Program-made: the position numbers and the translations under genes
Shown: piece after piece, positions 55,564 through 64,000 of the stretch
How the letters are laid out: the number at the start of each line of letters is the position of its first letter
How positions within the stretch are numbered: the stretch's first letter is position 1
Notes under the pieces: generated by a model
The model's input: the letters and a program-made list of their open reading frames with translations, nothing else
What the model was told of the DNA's origin: nothing
The model's database searches: none
Assembly: GCF_000023025.1 (NCBI RefSeq)
Contig: NC_012997.1
Location: 4,647,125-4,711,124 of the forward strand
Length of the DNA stretch: 64,000 nucleotides
Direction of reading: 5' to 3'
Source of the DNA: Teredinibacter turnerae T7901
GTDB taxonomy: Bacteria; Pseudomonadota; Gammaproteobacteria; Pseudomonadales; Cellvibrionaceae

Positions 55564-56310
55564 ATGGTTGATAAAAAAGATTTCGTGCTGGCCGTAGAAG
55601 GGCTCACGGTCTCATTCGACGGATTCAAAGCGGTAAACGATCTTTCGTTTTATGTGGAAGAAGATGAAATTCGGGTAATTATCGGGCCTAACGGCGCAGG
55701 CAAAACCACCGTGCTGGATTTAATTTGCGGCAAAACTCAGGCAACCGATGGCTCGATTAAATTCCGCGGTAAAGAACTGACCAAGATGTCGGAGCACGCC
55801 ATCGTACACGCAGGAATTGGCCGCAAATTTCAGAACCCCTCTATTTACGAAGATCTGACAGTTTTTGAAAACCTGGAAATTTCGTTTCCGCGTGGTCACG
55901 GTGTATTCGGTGCCCTGGCATTTAAGCGCGATGCAGAAGTGATCGCCGCGGTAGAAGAAGTCGCCGAGACTATTTTCCTTTCTGAGGATTTAAATAAAAC
56001 CGCAGGACTGCTGAGTCACGGCCAAAAGCAGTGGCTGGAAATCGGCATGCTGCTGATTCAAAAGCCGGATTTGCTGATGCTCGACGAACCCGTCGCCGGG
56101 ATGTCTGTCGCCGAGCGTAAAAAAACTGCCGAATTACTCAACCGTATTACGCAAGGGCGCTCAGTGATTGTTATTGAACACGACATGCAATTTGTGGAAG
56201 ACATCGCGCACCGGGTAACGGTGCTGCACCAGGGCAAAGTACTGTCGGAAGGCTCCATGGAGCGGGTTAAAAATGACCCGAAAGTGGTTGAAGTATACCT
56301 AGGTCATTAA
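55564..56310 (+). CDS. urtD: Urea/amide ABC transporter ATPase UrtD
   Basis: 248 residues, LivG-type ATPase. Walker A GPNGAGKT (about 41-48), signature LLSHGQKQWLEIGML, where the usual LSGGQ is replaced by LSHGQ as is normal for UrtD, Walker B LLMLDEPVAGM, and the switch His in VIVIEHDMQF. Eleven bases after urtC. Confidence 0.94.
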   Translation: MVDKKDFVLAVEGLTVSFDGFKAVNDLSFYVEEDEIRVIIGPNGAGKTTVLDLICGKTQATDGSIKFRGKELTKMSEHAIVHAGIGRKFQNPSIYEDLTVFENLEISFPRGHGVFGALAFKRDAEVIAAVEEVAETIFLSEDLNKTAGLLSHGQKQWLEIGMLLIQKPDLLMLDEPVAGMSVAERKKTAELLNRITQGRSVIVIEHDMQFVEDIAHRVTVLHQGKVLSEGSMERVKNDPKVVEVYLGH

Positions 56311-56324
56311 GCGGAGAAGAAACC

Positions 56325-57014
56325 ATGTTTGCCGTTTCCAATTACAGCGTGGCCTATGGCCAAAGTGAAGTCATCAACGACATGAACTTCAACGTCAATA
56401 AAAACGAAATCGTCGCCATTCTCGGGCGCAACGGGATGGGAAAAACCACCTTGATGCGCTCGCTGATCGGCATGATTCCCAGCCGTAGCGGCGAAGTTAC
56501 TCTGGGTGATACCAATATCGCCGGAATGAAAAGCTACGAGCGGGTAAAAGCCGGGGTCGCATTTGTACCCCAGGGCCGAATGATTTTTTCTACCATGACG
56601 GTGAAAGAGAATATCGAAACCGGTTTAACCACCGTAAAAGAAAAAACCATTCCGGAAAATTTGTACGACCTTTTTCCGGTTTTAAAAGAAATGAAAAACC
56701 GCCGCGGTGGCAACCTCTCCGGCGGCCAGCAACAGCAACTCGCCATTGCCCGCGCGCTGGCCAGCAAGCCGGATTTATTGCTGCTGGATGAACCGACTGA
56801 GGGTATTCAGCCTTCCATTATTCGCGATATGGCACGCACATTAAAACGCATCCGCGATGAAATCGGTCTTTCCATCATCGTATCCGAACAGGTCCTGAGT
56901 TTCGCATTGGATATTGCCGACCGCATTCTTGTTATTGAAAAAGGCCAGATTGTGCGCGAGGAATTGCGCGAATCCGTCGATGAAAAGCAAGTGGCCGCTT
57001 ATTTATCCGTTTAA
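56325..57014 (+). CDS. urtE: Urea/amide ABC transporter ATPase UrtE
   Basis: 229 residues, LivF-type ATPase. Walker A GRNGMGKT, signature NLSGGQQQQLAIARAL, Walker B LLLLDEPTEGIQPS. The switch position reads IIVSEQVLSF, with Gln in place of the usual His, which is common in UrtE. Fourteen bases after urtD. It completes the five-component importer. Confidence 0.94.
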   Translation: MFAVSNYSVAYGQSEVINDMNFNVNKNEIVAILGRNGMGKTTLMRSLIGMIPSRSGEVTLGDTNIAGMKSYERVKAGVAFVPQGRMIFSTMTVKENIETGLTTVKEKTIPENLYDLFPVLKEMKNRRGGNLSGGQQQQLAIARALASKPDLLLLDEPTEGIQPSIIRDMARTLKRIRDEIGLSIIVSEQVLSFALDIADRILVIEKGQIVREELRESVDEKQVAAYLSV

Positions 57015-57168
57015 ATTTTACCATTGAAAAAACAGTGCGCGTTTGTCACTTTGCAAGCGCGCAGAGTTCTGCCCACCGCGACAGGAAGTTGCGGAGATTT
57101 CAGGCCGGGGTTTTTCCTGAATGCGCAGGGATGCTTAACCGTAAACACGCTAATCTTCGGAGCGCACC

Positions 57169-58401
57169 ATGACAGAAACCATCATTAAAGTTGATTTAAA
57201 CTCTTCGCCTTACGATAACGAAAAAATACACAACCGCTGGCATCCGGACATTCCCATGGCCGCCATGGTTAAGCCCGGTGATGACTTTATTATTGAATGC
57301 CATGACTGGACCGGTGGCCAGATTAAAGATAACGACGATGCATCCGACGTGCGCGATGTGGATCTTAGCCAGGTGCATTTTCTTTCCGGCCCAGTCGGAG
57401 TTGAAGGCGCGGAACCCGGCGACCTGCTGGTCGTGGATATTCTCGATATCGGCACTTTCTCCGATAGCGAATGGGGTTTTAACGGCTTTTTCTCCAAAAA
57501 CAACGGCGGCGGTTTTTTAACGGATCACTTTCCGGAAGCGCAGAAATCCATTTGGGACATCAGCGGTATGTTCACCAAATCCCGCCACGTACCCGGCGTT
57601 GAATTTGCCGGCCTTGTGCACCCAGGCTTAATCGGCTGTCTGCCTTCGAAAGAAATGCTGGAAGAGTGGAACACCCGCGAAAAAGCCCTTTACGACACCG
57701 AACCCGACCGCATTCCCGCCCTGGCAACGCTACCTTATGCCGACACCGCCCACATGGGTGCAATGGATGCCGACGCGGCTAAAACCGCAGCGGCCGAAGC
57801 CGCGCGTACTGTACCGCCCCGCGAACACGGTGGTAACTGTGATATTAAAGACCTCTCGCGCGGCTCGAAAGTGTACTTCCCTGTTTATGTTAAAGACGGC
57901 GGCCTGAGCGTGGGCGATCTGCACTTTAGCCAGGGCGACGGTGAAATTACGTTCTGCGGTGCTATCGAGATGGCAGGCTGGATTCACATGCGCGTGAATC
58001 TGATTAAAGACGGCATGAAAAAGTACGGCATTAAAAACCCGATCTTCAAACCCAGCCCGATTACCCCAACCTACAACGATTACCTTATCTTTGAAGGTAT
58101 CTCGGTAGACGAAGACGGCAAACAGCATTACCTGGATGTACACATCGCCTATCGCCAGGCCTGTCTCAATGCCATTGAGTATCTCACCAAATTCGGCTAT
58201 TCGCGCGCGCAAGCCTACGCAATTTTGGGGACCGCGCCGGTGCAGGGGCATATCAGCGGCGTAGTGGATATACCCAACGCCTGTGCGACCTTGTGGCTGC
58301 CGACGGAGATTTTCGATTTCAGTATTCAACCTGGCGAGGATGGCCCAACCAAAGAACTGGATGGCTCCATTGACGTACCACTGGCGCCAGACAAACCCTA
58401 A
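57169..58401 (+). CDS. fmdA: Formamidase
   Basis: 410 residues, full-length FmdA of the acetamidase/formamidase family, which hydrolyses formamide and short amides to the acid plus ammonia. Family segments: NRWHPDIPMAAMVKPGDDF, HFLSGPVGVEGAEPGDLLVV, HPGLIGCLPSKEML, PPREHGGNCDIKDLSRGSKVYFPV, in parts, and GDLHFSQGDGEITFCGAIEM. It follows urtE by 154 bases without an obvious terminator, so cotranscription with the transporter is likely, which points to amides as the transported substrate. Confidence 0.94.
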   Translation: MTETIIKVDLNSSPYDNEKIHNRWHPDIPMAAMVKPGDDFIIECHDWTGGQIKDNDDASDVRDVDLSQVHFLSGPVGVEGAEPGDLLVVDILDIGTFSDSEWGFNGFFSKNNGGGFLTDHFPEAQKSIWDISGMFTKSRHVPGVEFAGLVHPGLIGCLPSKEMLEEWNTREKALYDTEPDRIPALATLPYADTAHMGAMDADAAKTAAAEAARTVPPREHGGNCDIKDLSRGSKVYFPVYVKDGGLSVGDLHFSQGDGEITFCGAIEMAGWIHMRVNLIKDGMKKYGIKNPIFKPSPITPTYNDYLIFEGISVDEDGKQHYLDVHIAYRQACLNAIEYLTKFGYSRAQAYAILGTAPVQGHISGVVDIPNACATLWLPTEIFDFSIQPGEDGPTKELDGSIDVPLAPDKP

Positions 58402-58509
58402 TTTGTAACAATTGCGGAGCCTCCTGGCCAGCGCTTGAAAAACGCATGTCAGGACGCTCTTGAAAACGCCCGGTTACACCATTCCCACTTTATTACAGAG
58501 AGAAACACC

Positions 58510-58863
58510 ATGCCCGTTTACGATTACAAATGTCAGGACCACGGTATATTCAACGAACTGGCCACCATGGAAGACGCATCCAAACCGGCAGCTTGCCCCA
58601 CTTGTGGCAAGCTTTGCGGTCGCGTAATTATGCTGCCGCCGGAGTTTTTGAATATGGACCCGCACAAGCGGCAAGCGGAAATGACAAATGAAAAAGCGCG
58701 GCATGAACCGGAGTTTTCAACCAAAGAACGGCGGGAGGAGGACCACCACCACAAGAACGGGTGCGGGTGTAGCTCGCATAAGCCCGGAAAATCCAAGCTC
58801 ATGTACACGGCGCGCGGAGAAAAAATGTTTCCCTCTGCACGCCCCTGGATGATCAGCCATTAA
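58510..58863 (+). CDS. fmdB: FmdB-type zinc-ribbon protein
   Basis: 117 residues from the ATG at 58510 (MPVYDYKCQDHGIFNEL). Zinc ribbon: one Cys at residue 8, then CPTCGKLC, as in FmdB, a putative regulator of formamidase genes. A second His/Cys-rich patch EDHHHKNGCGCSSHK could bind another metal. The tail ends FPSARPWMISH. It lies downstream of fmdA as in other fmd operons and is followed by a terminator. Confidence 0.88.
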   Translation: MPVYDYKCQDHGIFNELATMEDASKPAACPTCGKLCGRVIMLPPEFLNMDPHKRQAEMTNEKARHEPEFSTKERREEDHHHKNGCGCSSHKPGKSKLMYTARGEKMFPSARPWMISH

Positions 58864-58928
58864 TTCGATTTTCCACTTGAGCAACACATTCTGTGCTCAA
58901 ACCGAGCAATAAGTTTTGGTAAAGCACC

Positions 58929-58967
58929 AGGGCGCATACTCCCCATTTTTGTAGCGCCCTTTTTTTT
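58929..58967 (+). terminator. Rho-independent terminator of the urt-fmd operon
   Basis: Stem AGGGCGC / GCGCCCT around an 18-base loop, followed by seven T. It is 65 bases after the fmdB stop and is the natural end of the seven-gene operon. Confidence 0.85.
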
Positions 58968-58975
58968 ACATAAAA

Positions 58976-59129
58976 AGAGTTACATAACAAGAGTTACATA
59001 ACAAGAGTTGCATAACAAGAGTTACGCAAGCAGAATTTCAGAACCTGAGTTACAGAACCATAATTGCAGAACCAGGAGTACACAAGAAAAGGGACAGAAC
59101 CAGGGGTATAGAACGAGAGTTAAATAACC
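58976..59129. repeat. Degenerating 14-bp tandem repeat
   Basis: Starts with two exact copies of AGAGTTACATAACA and a third with one change, then about eight more that drift to AGTTACAGAACCA, AATTGCAGAACCA, GGACAGAACCA and AGAGTTAAATAACC. The unit length stays near 14 bases throughout. It fills the space between the urt-fmd terminator and the next gene. Confidence 0.88.
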
Positions 59130-59192
59130 CATTGCACCGTCAAGGAAAACCCATTACCGTAGAACACTCACCCGCTGCCTGCAGATAATAAC

Positions 59193-60233
59193 GTGACTGA
59201 TTCCAAAACCCAGCGCAAGTTGATGTTGTTGTTTCACCGCGTAAGTTCCCTGAAAGACAAAACCCTAGCCGCTGGCACCATTGCCGTCTCCAAAGGGACC
59301 GATAGCGCCTGGGTACTGCGCTCCCCCGGTGGCTTTGAAGAAGTAATTATTGGCGTGCGCGCGTTTGAAGAATACGCCCGCGGACGCAGTTTTAAACCGG
59401 CAACACTGCAACACCTCAACGCAATTATCCCCAAACTTTTCCCCGGCGAATGGCCAACTAGCGAACCGCTCAGCAATTCCCATGCAATGCCGGTTTTTCG
59501 TTTTGGCGAAATGCTGGGATTATGCCGCGCAGAGAGCCGGCATTTACTCGATACCATGCACGCGGCCAATTTCCCGCTGATTCGCTCACTTTCCAGCGAG
59601 CACTACAAAGCGAAAAATTTTGCCCAGCGCTACGCCGGTTGTTATTCGCTCTACCGTTACGATGTTAACCCTGCAGTGGATAAATCGCGGTTTCCCAGCG
59701 GCCTGCTGGTTAAATCCACCCTCACCATCCGCTACCCGGTCCCGCACAAAGCCTATGCTTACGATGCTAACAGTCGCAGCAGCATTCGGGTAAAACTCAA
59801 TCTGCCGTCTTACCGGGAGCAAGGTGTGCAGCTCTACAAATACGACGGCCTGCTGGGATTCAGTTCCAAAGACCAGTGGTGGACCTGGATTTTTCAGGGG
59901 CGCTTTGGCGATCGCAACCGCAAAATTGAAGACCTGATCCTGATGTACACCCGGGATTTCGACAAAGCCGCCGATACGGTCGCCACCGGGACGCTACTCA
60001 CCCAAAACCAGGACAATAAATCCACCCCGACCCCGTCTGATGTGGTACTGATTCGCGAGCCCGGCTACGCACTCACGGCAACCACCGGCATCGCCGGTGA
60101 CGAGTATTTCAGTTTGCAACCGGATGAAGACGGCTTTATGCGCAGCGCACCGGCATTGATTGATATGGCACAGCCCGACTCCTGGACGGACACCGATAAA
60201 CTCGCCATCAGCCGGTTATTATTGCTTAAATAG
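59193..60233 (+). CDS. Hypothetical protein, family unknown
   Basis: 346 residues, soluble, no signal peptide or membrane segment. A GTG start at 59193 is used; an ATG ten codons later (MLLFHRVSSLKDK) is equally possible, as neither has a strong ribosome site. Visible blocks are LLFHRVSSLKDKTLAAGTIA, a central FAQRYAGCYSLYRYDV and KDQWWTWIFQGRFGDRNRK, which look like conserved beta-rich segments. No family recognised. It stands alone after the tandem repeat. Confidence 0.6.
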   Translation: MTDSKTQRKLMLLFHRVSSLKDKTLAAGTIAVSKGTDSAWVLRSPGGFEEVIIGVRAFEEYARGRSFKPATLQHLNAIIPKLFPGEWPTSEPLSNSHAMPVFRFGEMLGLCRAESRHLLDTMHAANFPLIRSLSSEHYKAKNFAQRYAGCYSLYRYDVNPAVDKSRFPSGLLVKSTLTIRYPVPHKAYAYDANSRSSIRVKLNLPSYREQGVQLYKYDGLLGFSSKDQWWTWIFQGRFGDRNRKIEDLILMYTRDFDKAADTVATGTLLTQNQDNKSTPTPSDVVLIREPGYALTATTGIAGDEYFSLQPDEDGFMRSAPALIDMAQPDSWTDTDKLAISRLLLLK

Positions 60234-60570
60234 CCTGCCCTTCAGCGAGCCAACACGCCGCGCGTACCTTTCGGTGCCGCGCCAAGGTGCCGCTCTATAT
60301 GGCGCCATAATCTACCATATATTTCCATTTGTTCTCACCCCAACGAAAGTCTTAGCCTAAAACCAAAATTGTTTTTTCCCGCCGCCAAACTATCGCAATT
60401 TTGTCCATAGGGGACACACGCGACAATTGCTAGCATCGTCCTTACTCACAGAAACAGGAGCAGCACCCGAGGGTCCTCACTGACACCCCACTCATGGACA
60501 GAGACAAGCAATCCGCAAGAGGTTGCATTAATACCTGTGAGTCATTCACGCCAACACTGAGGACACAACA
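60234..60570. other. Non-coding stretch
   Basis: 337 bases without a supported gene, upstream of the DUF1036-PDZ gene. No confident promoter or hairpin recognised; a GAGGAC ribosome-site-like element precedes the ATG at 60571. Confidence 0.4.
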
Positions 60571-61857
60571 ATGAAACCATTACTTCGCACATGCACTATT
60601 CTCGTTGGCCTTGCCGTGTCGCTTTGCATCACCGCGCAACCGGCACACGCCGACTCCGCCAAAATCTGCAATCGCACGCCTTTCCCGATTTTTGTTGCCT
60701 ATGTTCATTTCAGCCAGGATTCGGCCAAATGGGAGAAACAAGGCTGGTACCGCACTCTGCCCGGAGACTGCACCACCACGCGCGCCAGCAATGCCGACTT
60801 TTACTACTACTTCGCCGAAGCGGACACTAACGACATTGTTGCCAAGAATCTAAACAAAACCAGTAGTTACTGGGGCGGCGGGAAAGAAGAAAACGCATTG
60901 AGCTTCTGCGTTACCCATAAAGCATTCACAAAATTTACCGACGACTGTACCGACATGCCACGCACGGTGACATTTGCGCGCCGCGACATGGGAGGAACCC
61001 AGGAACTGACCTGCAGCAATTGCGGGCTTACCATCGCCACACTGGAGCAGGCGGGCATTGCCTATCGCCGTCTGCAGGGACAGATCCGCTACGGTAAATC
61101 CCTGTCCGACGATCCCAAAGGAACGCCGTTTCGGATTGGGGTGGAAGCCGAGGGCGACGCCCACGGCCCGTTTATCACCAAGGTCTATTCCGGGCTGCCT
61201 GCGGAACATCTGCTGCAACCAGGTGACCGCATCATGATGCTCGACAATCACCGGGTTACCAATCTCTACGATATGGTGTTTTTACTGCAGGAATTTGGCT
61301 ATCGCGCCGACCCGCGCAAACGCCATATCACCATCGGATTTACCCGCTACGCCCCCACGCCGACCTATTACGAAGCCGAGTTGCCCGTGCTTTATTACCG
61401 CGCGCTGGACGACAACATCTCTATTTCTGAAGGCGACGCCGCCGCGCTGGCGCTAGTGGACGGCGCAGTGTTTAACACCTCGCCTTATCTACGTTGCATA
61501 GGTTCGTTTATTTATAACGAATACAACGAAATTCCCAAGCACCAGCGCGAAAAAAATTGCGTCGCCAAGCGCTTGGCGGAGCGCGCCCGCGCCGCAGAAC
61601 TGCACGACAGTATGGCGATTTACGATTTTGTCGGCAGCCTTACCAGCCCGCGCCTCATTTTTAAGCTGGGCGGTAAAGCCGTAGCCCGCAGTGCGGTGCG
61701 CCGCGCGATGTTTGCGATGGCCGATGAGGCGGTACAAGGGGCGATCAGCGAAGTTGGCTGGGCGGGCGGAATACGTCAAGTACGCGCGCCGGAACTTGTT
61801 AAAACCATGTCGATTGGCGCCGTCGCAGGCGGCGTGATTGGCTTTATTGCACGTTAA
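60571..61857 (+). CDS. Secreted DUF1036 protein with PDZ domain
   Basis: 428 residues. Signal peptide about 1-27 (cleavage after PAHA). A DUF1036-like domain follows (KICNRTPFPIFVAYVHF, KQGWYRTLPGDCTT; about 30-125), then a Cys pair CSNC near 148, a PDZ domain about 170-265 (GPFITKVYSGLPAEHLLQPGDRIMMLDN), and a C-terminal Ala/Gly-rich segment ending VAGGVIGFIAR that may be amphipathic. DUF1036 plus PDZ suggests a periplasmic scaffold binding exposed peptide ends. The 15-base gap to the next gene indicates an operon. Confidence 0.75.
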   Translation: MKPLLRTCTILVGLAVSLCITAQPAHADSAKICNRTPFPIFVAYVHFSQDSAKWEKQGWYRTLPGDCTTTRASNADFYYYFAEADTNDIVAKNLNKTSSYWGGGKEENALSFCVTHKAFTKFTDDCTDMPRTVTFARRDMGGTQELTCSNCGLTIATLEQAGIAYRRLQGQIRYGKSLSDDPKGTPFRIGVEAEGDAHGPFITKVYSGLPAEHLLQPGDRIMMLDNHRVTNLYDMVFLLQEFGYRADPRKRHITIGFTRYAPTPTYYEAELPVLYYRALDDNISISEGDAAALALVDGAVFNTSPYLRCIGSFIYNEYNEIPKHQREKNCVAKRLAERARAAELHDSMAIYDFVGSLTSPRLIFKLGGKAVARSAVRRAMFAMADEAVQGAISEVGWAGGIRQVRAPELVKTMSIGAVAGGVIGFIAR

Positions 61858-61872
61858 CCGAGGAACAGTACG

Positions 61873-62163
61873 ATGAAAAAACTACTCAGTATCACCCTGT
61901 GTACCGGCTTGATCGTTGGTGCCAGTCACGCGCAGGCAACACCGCGCACCAATTTGACCGATACCTTTAACCGGGCCGCCAACGGCCTGTCGAAATCGGA
62001 TGTGGAGCGGGTGGACTTCAATAATCTTAAACCCAAAGGGTGGGACAGCCCGTCGTTTACTCGCGCCGCCGACGATCTCCACAACGCGGTGCGCAAGTAC
62101 AACATCACCTCACCCGTTAATCCACACACCCCCACCAACTACCCACCGGCGCCAACTCTGTAG
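61873..62163 (+). CDS. Small secreted protein
   Basis: 96 residues with a clear signal peptide (MKKLLSITLCTGLIVGASHAQA). The mature part (about 74 residues) is hydrophilic with a Pro/Thr/Asn-rich end (PVNPHTPTNYPPAPTL). A GAGGAAC site precedes the ATG, and it lies 15 bases after the DUF1036-PDZ gene. No family recognised. A possible partner of the PDZ protein. Confidence 0.65.
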   Translation: MKKLLSITLCTGLIVGASHAQATPRTNLTDTFNRAANGLSKSDVERVDFNNLKPKGWDSPSFTRAADDLHNAVRKYNITSPVNPHTPTNYPPAPTL

Positions 62164-62287
62164 CCGCCAACGTAGCCGCCAACCGCAGGGATGCGGTAAC
62201 CCCGACTTTTGGTATGGAAATTGAAAATCCGCGTTGTAGAACAGCTTCCCACGATTCATACCAACGGTAGATAAACGCGGACTCCCT

Positions 62288-62836
62288 ATGACAAACGCAA
62301 GTGCTTCCTGGGACGATATGCTCTGGGTAATCTGGAACGGCACCCTCGGTATTTTGGACACAGTCGCCATCGGCCTGATCGAAGGTAGTGGCGCCAGCCG
62401 CCTTGCCTGGCTGGACGAACCCTATGATATGGTGGGCCCTTTCAGCCTGCACGAACTGGAACGCTGTGGCCAAATTGACTTTGCCGCCTGCACCGTGATG
62501 TCCCGCGAGTTCTGGCAACGCAACCAACAGCAACTGCGTCGCGACGGTCTGCGAGCCCGCGCCGCAGCGCAAGCGCGCATGCAGGCAGAGTTCGAACGCC
62601 TTTTTGAACAGCGTCAGTTCCATCATCAACAAACCCGCAGAGATACGCGAGCACAGCCGGAAAGTCACTATCGTCGCCTGTTGGCACTACCGGAGTCAGG
62701 GAGCCTGACGACCCATATTATTAAAGGCGCCTACCGCAAACTGGCGCAAAAAGCTCACCCCGATCAAGGCGGCGACCAGGAGACATTTATTGCGCTCACC
62801 GAGGCCCGCGATCTGTTGCTGGCCAGCATCGCCTAA
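62288..62836 (+). CDS. J-domain protein
   Basis: 182 residues. The C-terminal half is a J domain: HYRRLLALP, IIKGAYRKLAQKAHPDQGGDQETFIALTEARDLLL, in parts, with the HPD motif near residue 157. The N-terminal 75 residues (DDMLWVIWNGTLGILDTVAI) are not recognised. A J domain stimulates DnaK, so it probably recruits Hsp70 to a specific client. It lies 124 bases after the small secreted gene; cotranscription is possible. Confidence 0.8.
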   Translation: MTNASASWDDMLWVIWNGTLGILDTVAIGLIEGSGASRLAWLDEPYDMVGPFSLHELERCGQIDFAACTVMSREFWQRNQQQLRRDGLRARAAAQARMQAEFERLFEQRQFHHQQTRRDTRAQPESHYRRLLALPESGSLTTHIIKGAYRKLAQKAHPDQGGDQETFIALTEARDLLLASIA

Positions 62837-63028
62837 CACCGAGATCACACAGCCAGCAGCGGTCGGGAGCTGTTGCCAACCCCACAAGCGGAACAAATTG
62901 TTGTCTGGCTAACACAATGGCTGCGCTATGAACGTTGCGTAAAACGCGTTTGAGCGGAAGACAGGCGCTCTCACAGCACAAAAAAATGGCGTTGGGTAAG
63001 CAATTACACAACGCCGTCGCGAGTTTTA

Positions 63029-63142
63029 TTAACTTGGCAATGTAAATCCTTGAAGTATCAGAAAATTCACACATTCTCGTCAGTATTTCAAGGATGCGCG
63101 ATTAAATAGATAGGAGCATCTATTTAATCGCCGGGTTAATAG
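63029..63142 (-). repeat. Dispersed repeat, copy D (inverted)
   Basis: Read on the minus strand: TTAACCCGGCGATTAAAT, AGATGCTCCTATCT, ATTTAATCGCGCATCCTTG, AAATACTGACGAGAATGTG, TGAATTTTCTGATACTTC, AAGGATTTACATTGCC, AAGTTAA. It is nearly identical to the left part of the copy at 5669-5843. It lies in the gap between the convergent J-domain and GH30 genes. Confidence 0.88.
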
Positions 63143-63162
63143 AACGCGCTGTTAAGCCGCGC

Positions 63163-64000
63163 TTAAGGGTGCGACATAACCAGGGTTACCACACTGCGCG
63201 CGGGAATACTGAGTAGCACACTGTCCCCTGCGACACTGGTATTAAGTGGCGCGCGGTTCAGGTTTTGACTGGTCACATACGCATCGGCACCGGTCAGGCT
63301 GACAGCACCATTGAACACCACATTGTTATAGGCATTATTAGAGCGGTTGAGCAGCACCAGCACGGTTTTACCCGGGCCTTCGTACGCCGTTGTATACAGA
63401 TTGCTGAAGCTGCGACTGTAGTTCACACCCACGCGGGTGTATCCGGGTCGTACATATTTCGCGTAGTGCGAAAACGCCCAGCCACGTTTTAGCACAGCAC
63501 CCCGTTCAGTGCCGTACTGAGACTCACCATCGCCAATCAATGAATAAAAACGGCGCGCCCACCACCAGATGTACGCATTCCATTGCACGTCCATACTCTG
63601 GTGCACACTCCCCAACACGGAATCGAGCGTTTCATTCCACGCATTCAGGTTGTTACCGCCCCATATGGCTGCGCCGCTGCCATCCGCTTCATGGGTTAAC
63701 CATTCGGTCATCCAGCGGTGTTTATTGCGGGTTTCTGCCAGCGGGTAACGGGTAAAGGTGCCGCTGCTTTGCGCACTGTACAAGTGGCCACCCACATACT
63801 CAAAGTTTTGCAGGGCTCCGGCATCGTTCAGGCTGGGGTCGGTGTAGGCCCGATCAAAACGCAGGGATTCGCCAACCAGAACATTGGTCTCGATGATGTT
63901 GCCGTAATCACGCACAAAGTTGCGCAACTCCGCACCGCTCCAATCGCAGGAGTCGTAGTCTGGGTGCCAGTCCGGTTCATTTTGCACCGAAACCACGTCA
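63163..64000 (-). CDS. GH30 glucuronoxylanase, C-terminal part (cut by window edge)
   Basis: About 279 residues visible, open at the right edge. VVSVQNEPDW carries the acid/base Glu and HRWMTEWLTHE the nucleophile Glu of GH30; WNAYIWWWARRFYSLIGD and the C-terminal beta domain (KTVLVLLNRSNNAYNNVVF to the end) match the GH30_8 XynC branch. Such enzymes cut glucuronoxylan next to methylglucuronic acid side chains. The signal peptide and any binding modules lie beyond the window. Confidence 0.92.
   Translation of the reverse strand, partial: DVVSVQNEPDWHPDYDSCDWSGAELRNFVRDYGNIIETNVLVGESLRFDRAYTDPSLNDAGALQNFEYVGGHLYSAQSSGTFTRYPLAETRNKHRWMTEWLTHEADGSGAAIWGGNNLNAWNETLDSVLGSVHQSMDVQWNAYIWWWARRFYSLIGDGESQYGTERGAVLKRGWAFSHYAKYVRPGYTRVGVNYSRSFSNLYTTAYEGPGKTVLVLLNRSNNAYNNVVFNGAVSLTGADAYVTSQNLNRAPLNTSVAGDSVLLSIPARSVVTLVMSHP

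Noticed and set aside
58976-59129. CRISPR array
   Set aside because: The 14-base period leaves no room for spacers and there are no cas genes.

Overview
The window looks like chromosome of a marine, plant-polysaccharide-degrading gammaproteobacterium of the Cellvibrionaceae (Teredinibacter/Saccharophagus/Cellvibrio type). The grounds are a serine-linker arabinofuranosidase carrying CBM2 and CBM6, two GH62 enzymes, GH43 and GH30 xylan enzymes, a CE12 pectin esterase, a GlyGly-CTERM tail and a moderately high G+C. The species assignment is inference; no 16S gene is present.

Layout. 1-2150: urease genes ureD-ureA-ureB-ureC (minus strand, ureC cut by the left edge). 2411-7972: a yjfI-yjfJ-channel-yjfK-smallTM-yjfL-yjfM-yjfC envelope-stress-type operon (PspA homologue, RCK potassium channel, DUF350, YgiB-like lipoprotein, ATP-grasp glutathionylspermidine-synthase-like protein), read from a promoter that overlaps the promoter of a divergent DUF6471 gene. 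8536-13452: ZIP transporter, MFS carrier, GH43 lipoprotein, and a lipoprotein hydrolase with a winged-helix-like segment. 14149-18708: GH62 arabinofuranosidase, periplasmic solute-binding-like protein, divergent nucleoside hydrolase. 18885-26951: a complete Nit1C (nitrilase/radical SAM/GNAT/AIR-synthase-like/flavin oxidoreductase) operon with a divergent sigma-54 activator, a good -24/-12 promoter and palindromic candidate activator sites. 27108-33196: second GH62, an unrecognised three-module secreted protein, a decayed GlyGly-CTERM gene, CE12 esterase and a tandem PAN-domain protein. 33697-35554: a REP-type transposase with a decayed partial duplicate and other debris. 35583-41305: AT-rich Rhs toxin with a ricin-like insert and nuclease tail, plus a DUF4304 immunity gene. 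42086-47432: membrane proteins of unknown family, ubiK, comM, a VOC protein and a small membrane protein. 47429-58863: a response regulator and an unusual NCS1-permease/histidine-kinase fusion facing a urea/amide ABC transporter (urtABCDE), formamidase fmdA and fmdB. 59193-62836: secreted and hypothetical proteins (DUF1036-PDZ, J-domain). 63163-64000: 3' part of a GH30 glucuronoxylanase.

How it fits together. Three small-nitrogen-compound modules (urease; urea/amide uptake with formamidase; Nit1C, linked in the literature to nitrogen starvation and cyanide assimilation) all deliver ammonium and lie within 58 kb, two of them with dedicated regulators. This suits a host living on nitrogen-poor plant cell walls. 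Polysaccharide enzymes are interspersed as single genes. A dispersed repeat of about 115-185 bp, present in seven recognisable copies, sits against gene 3' ends and twice supplies the stop codon.
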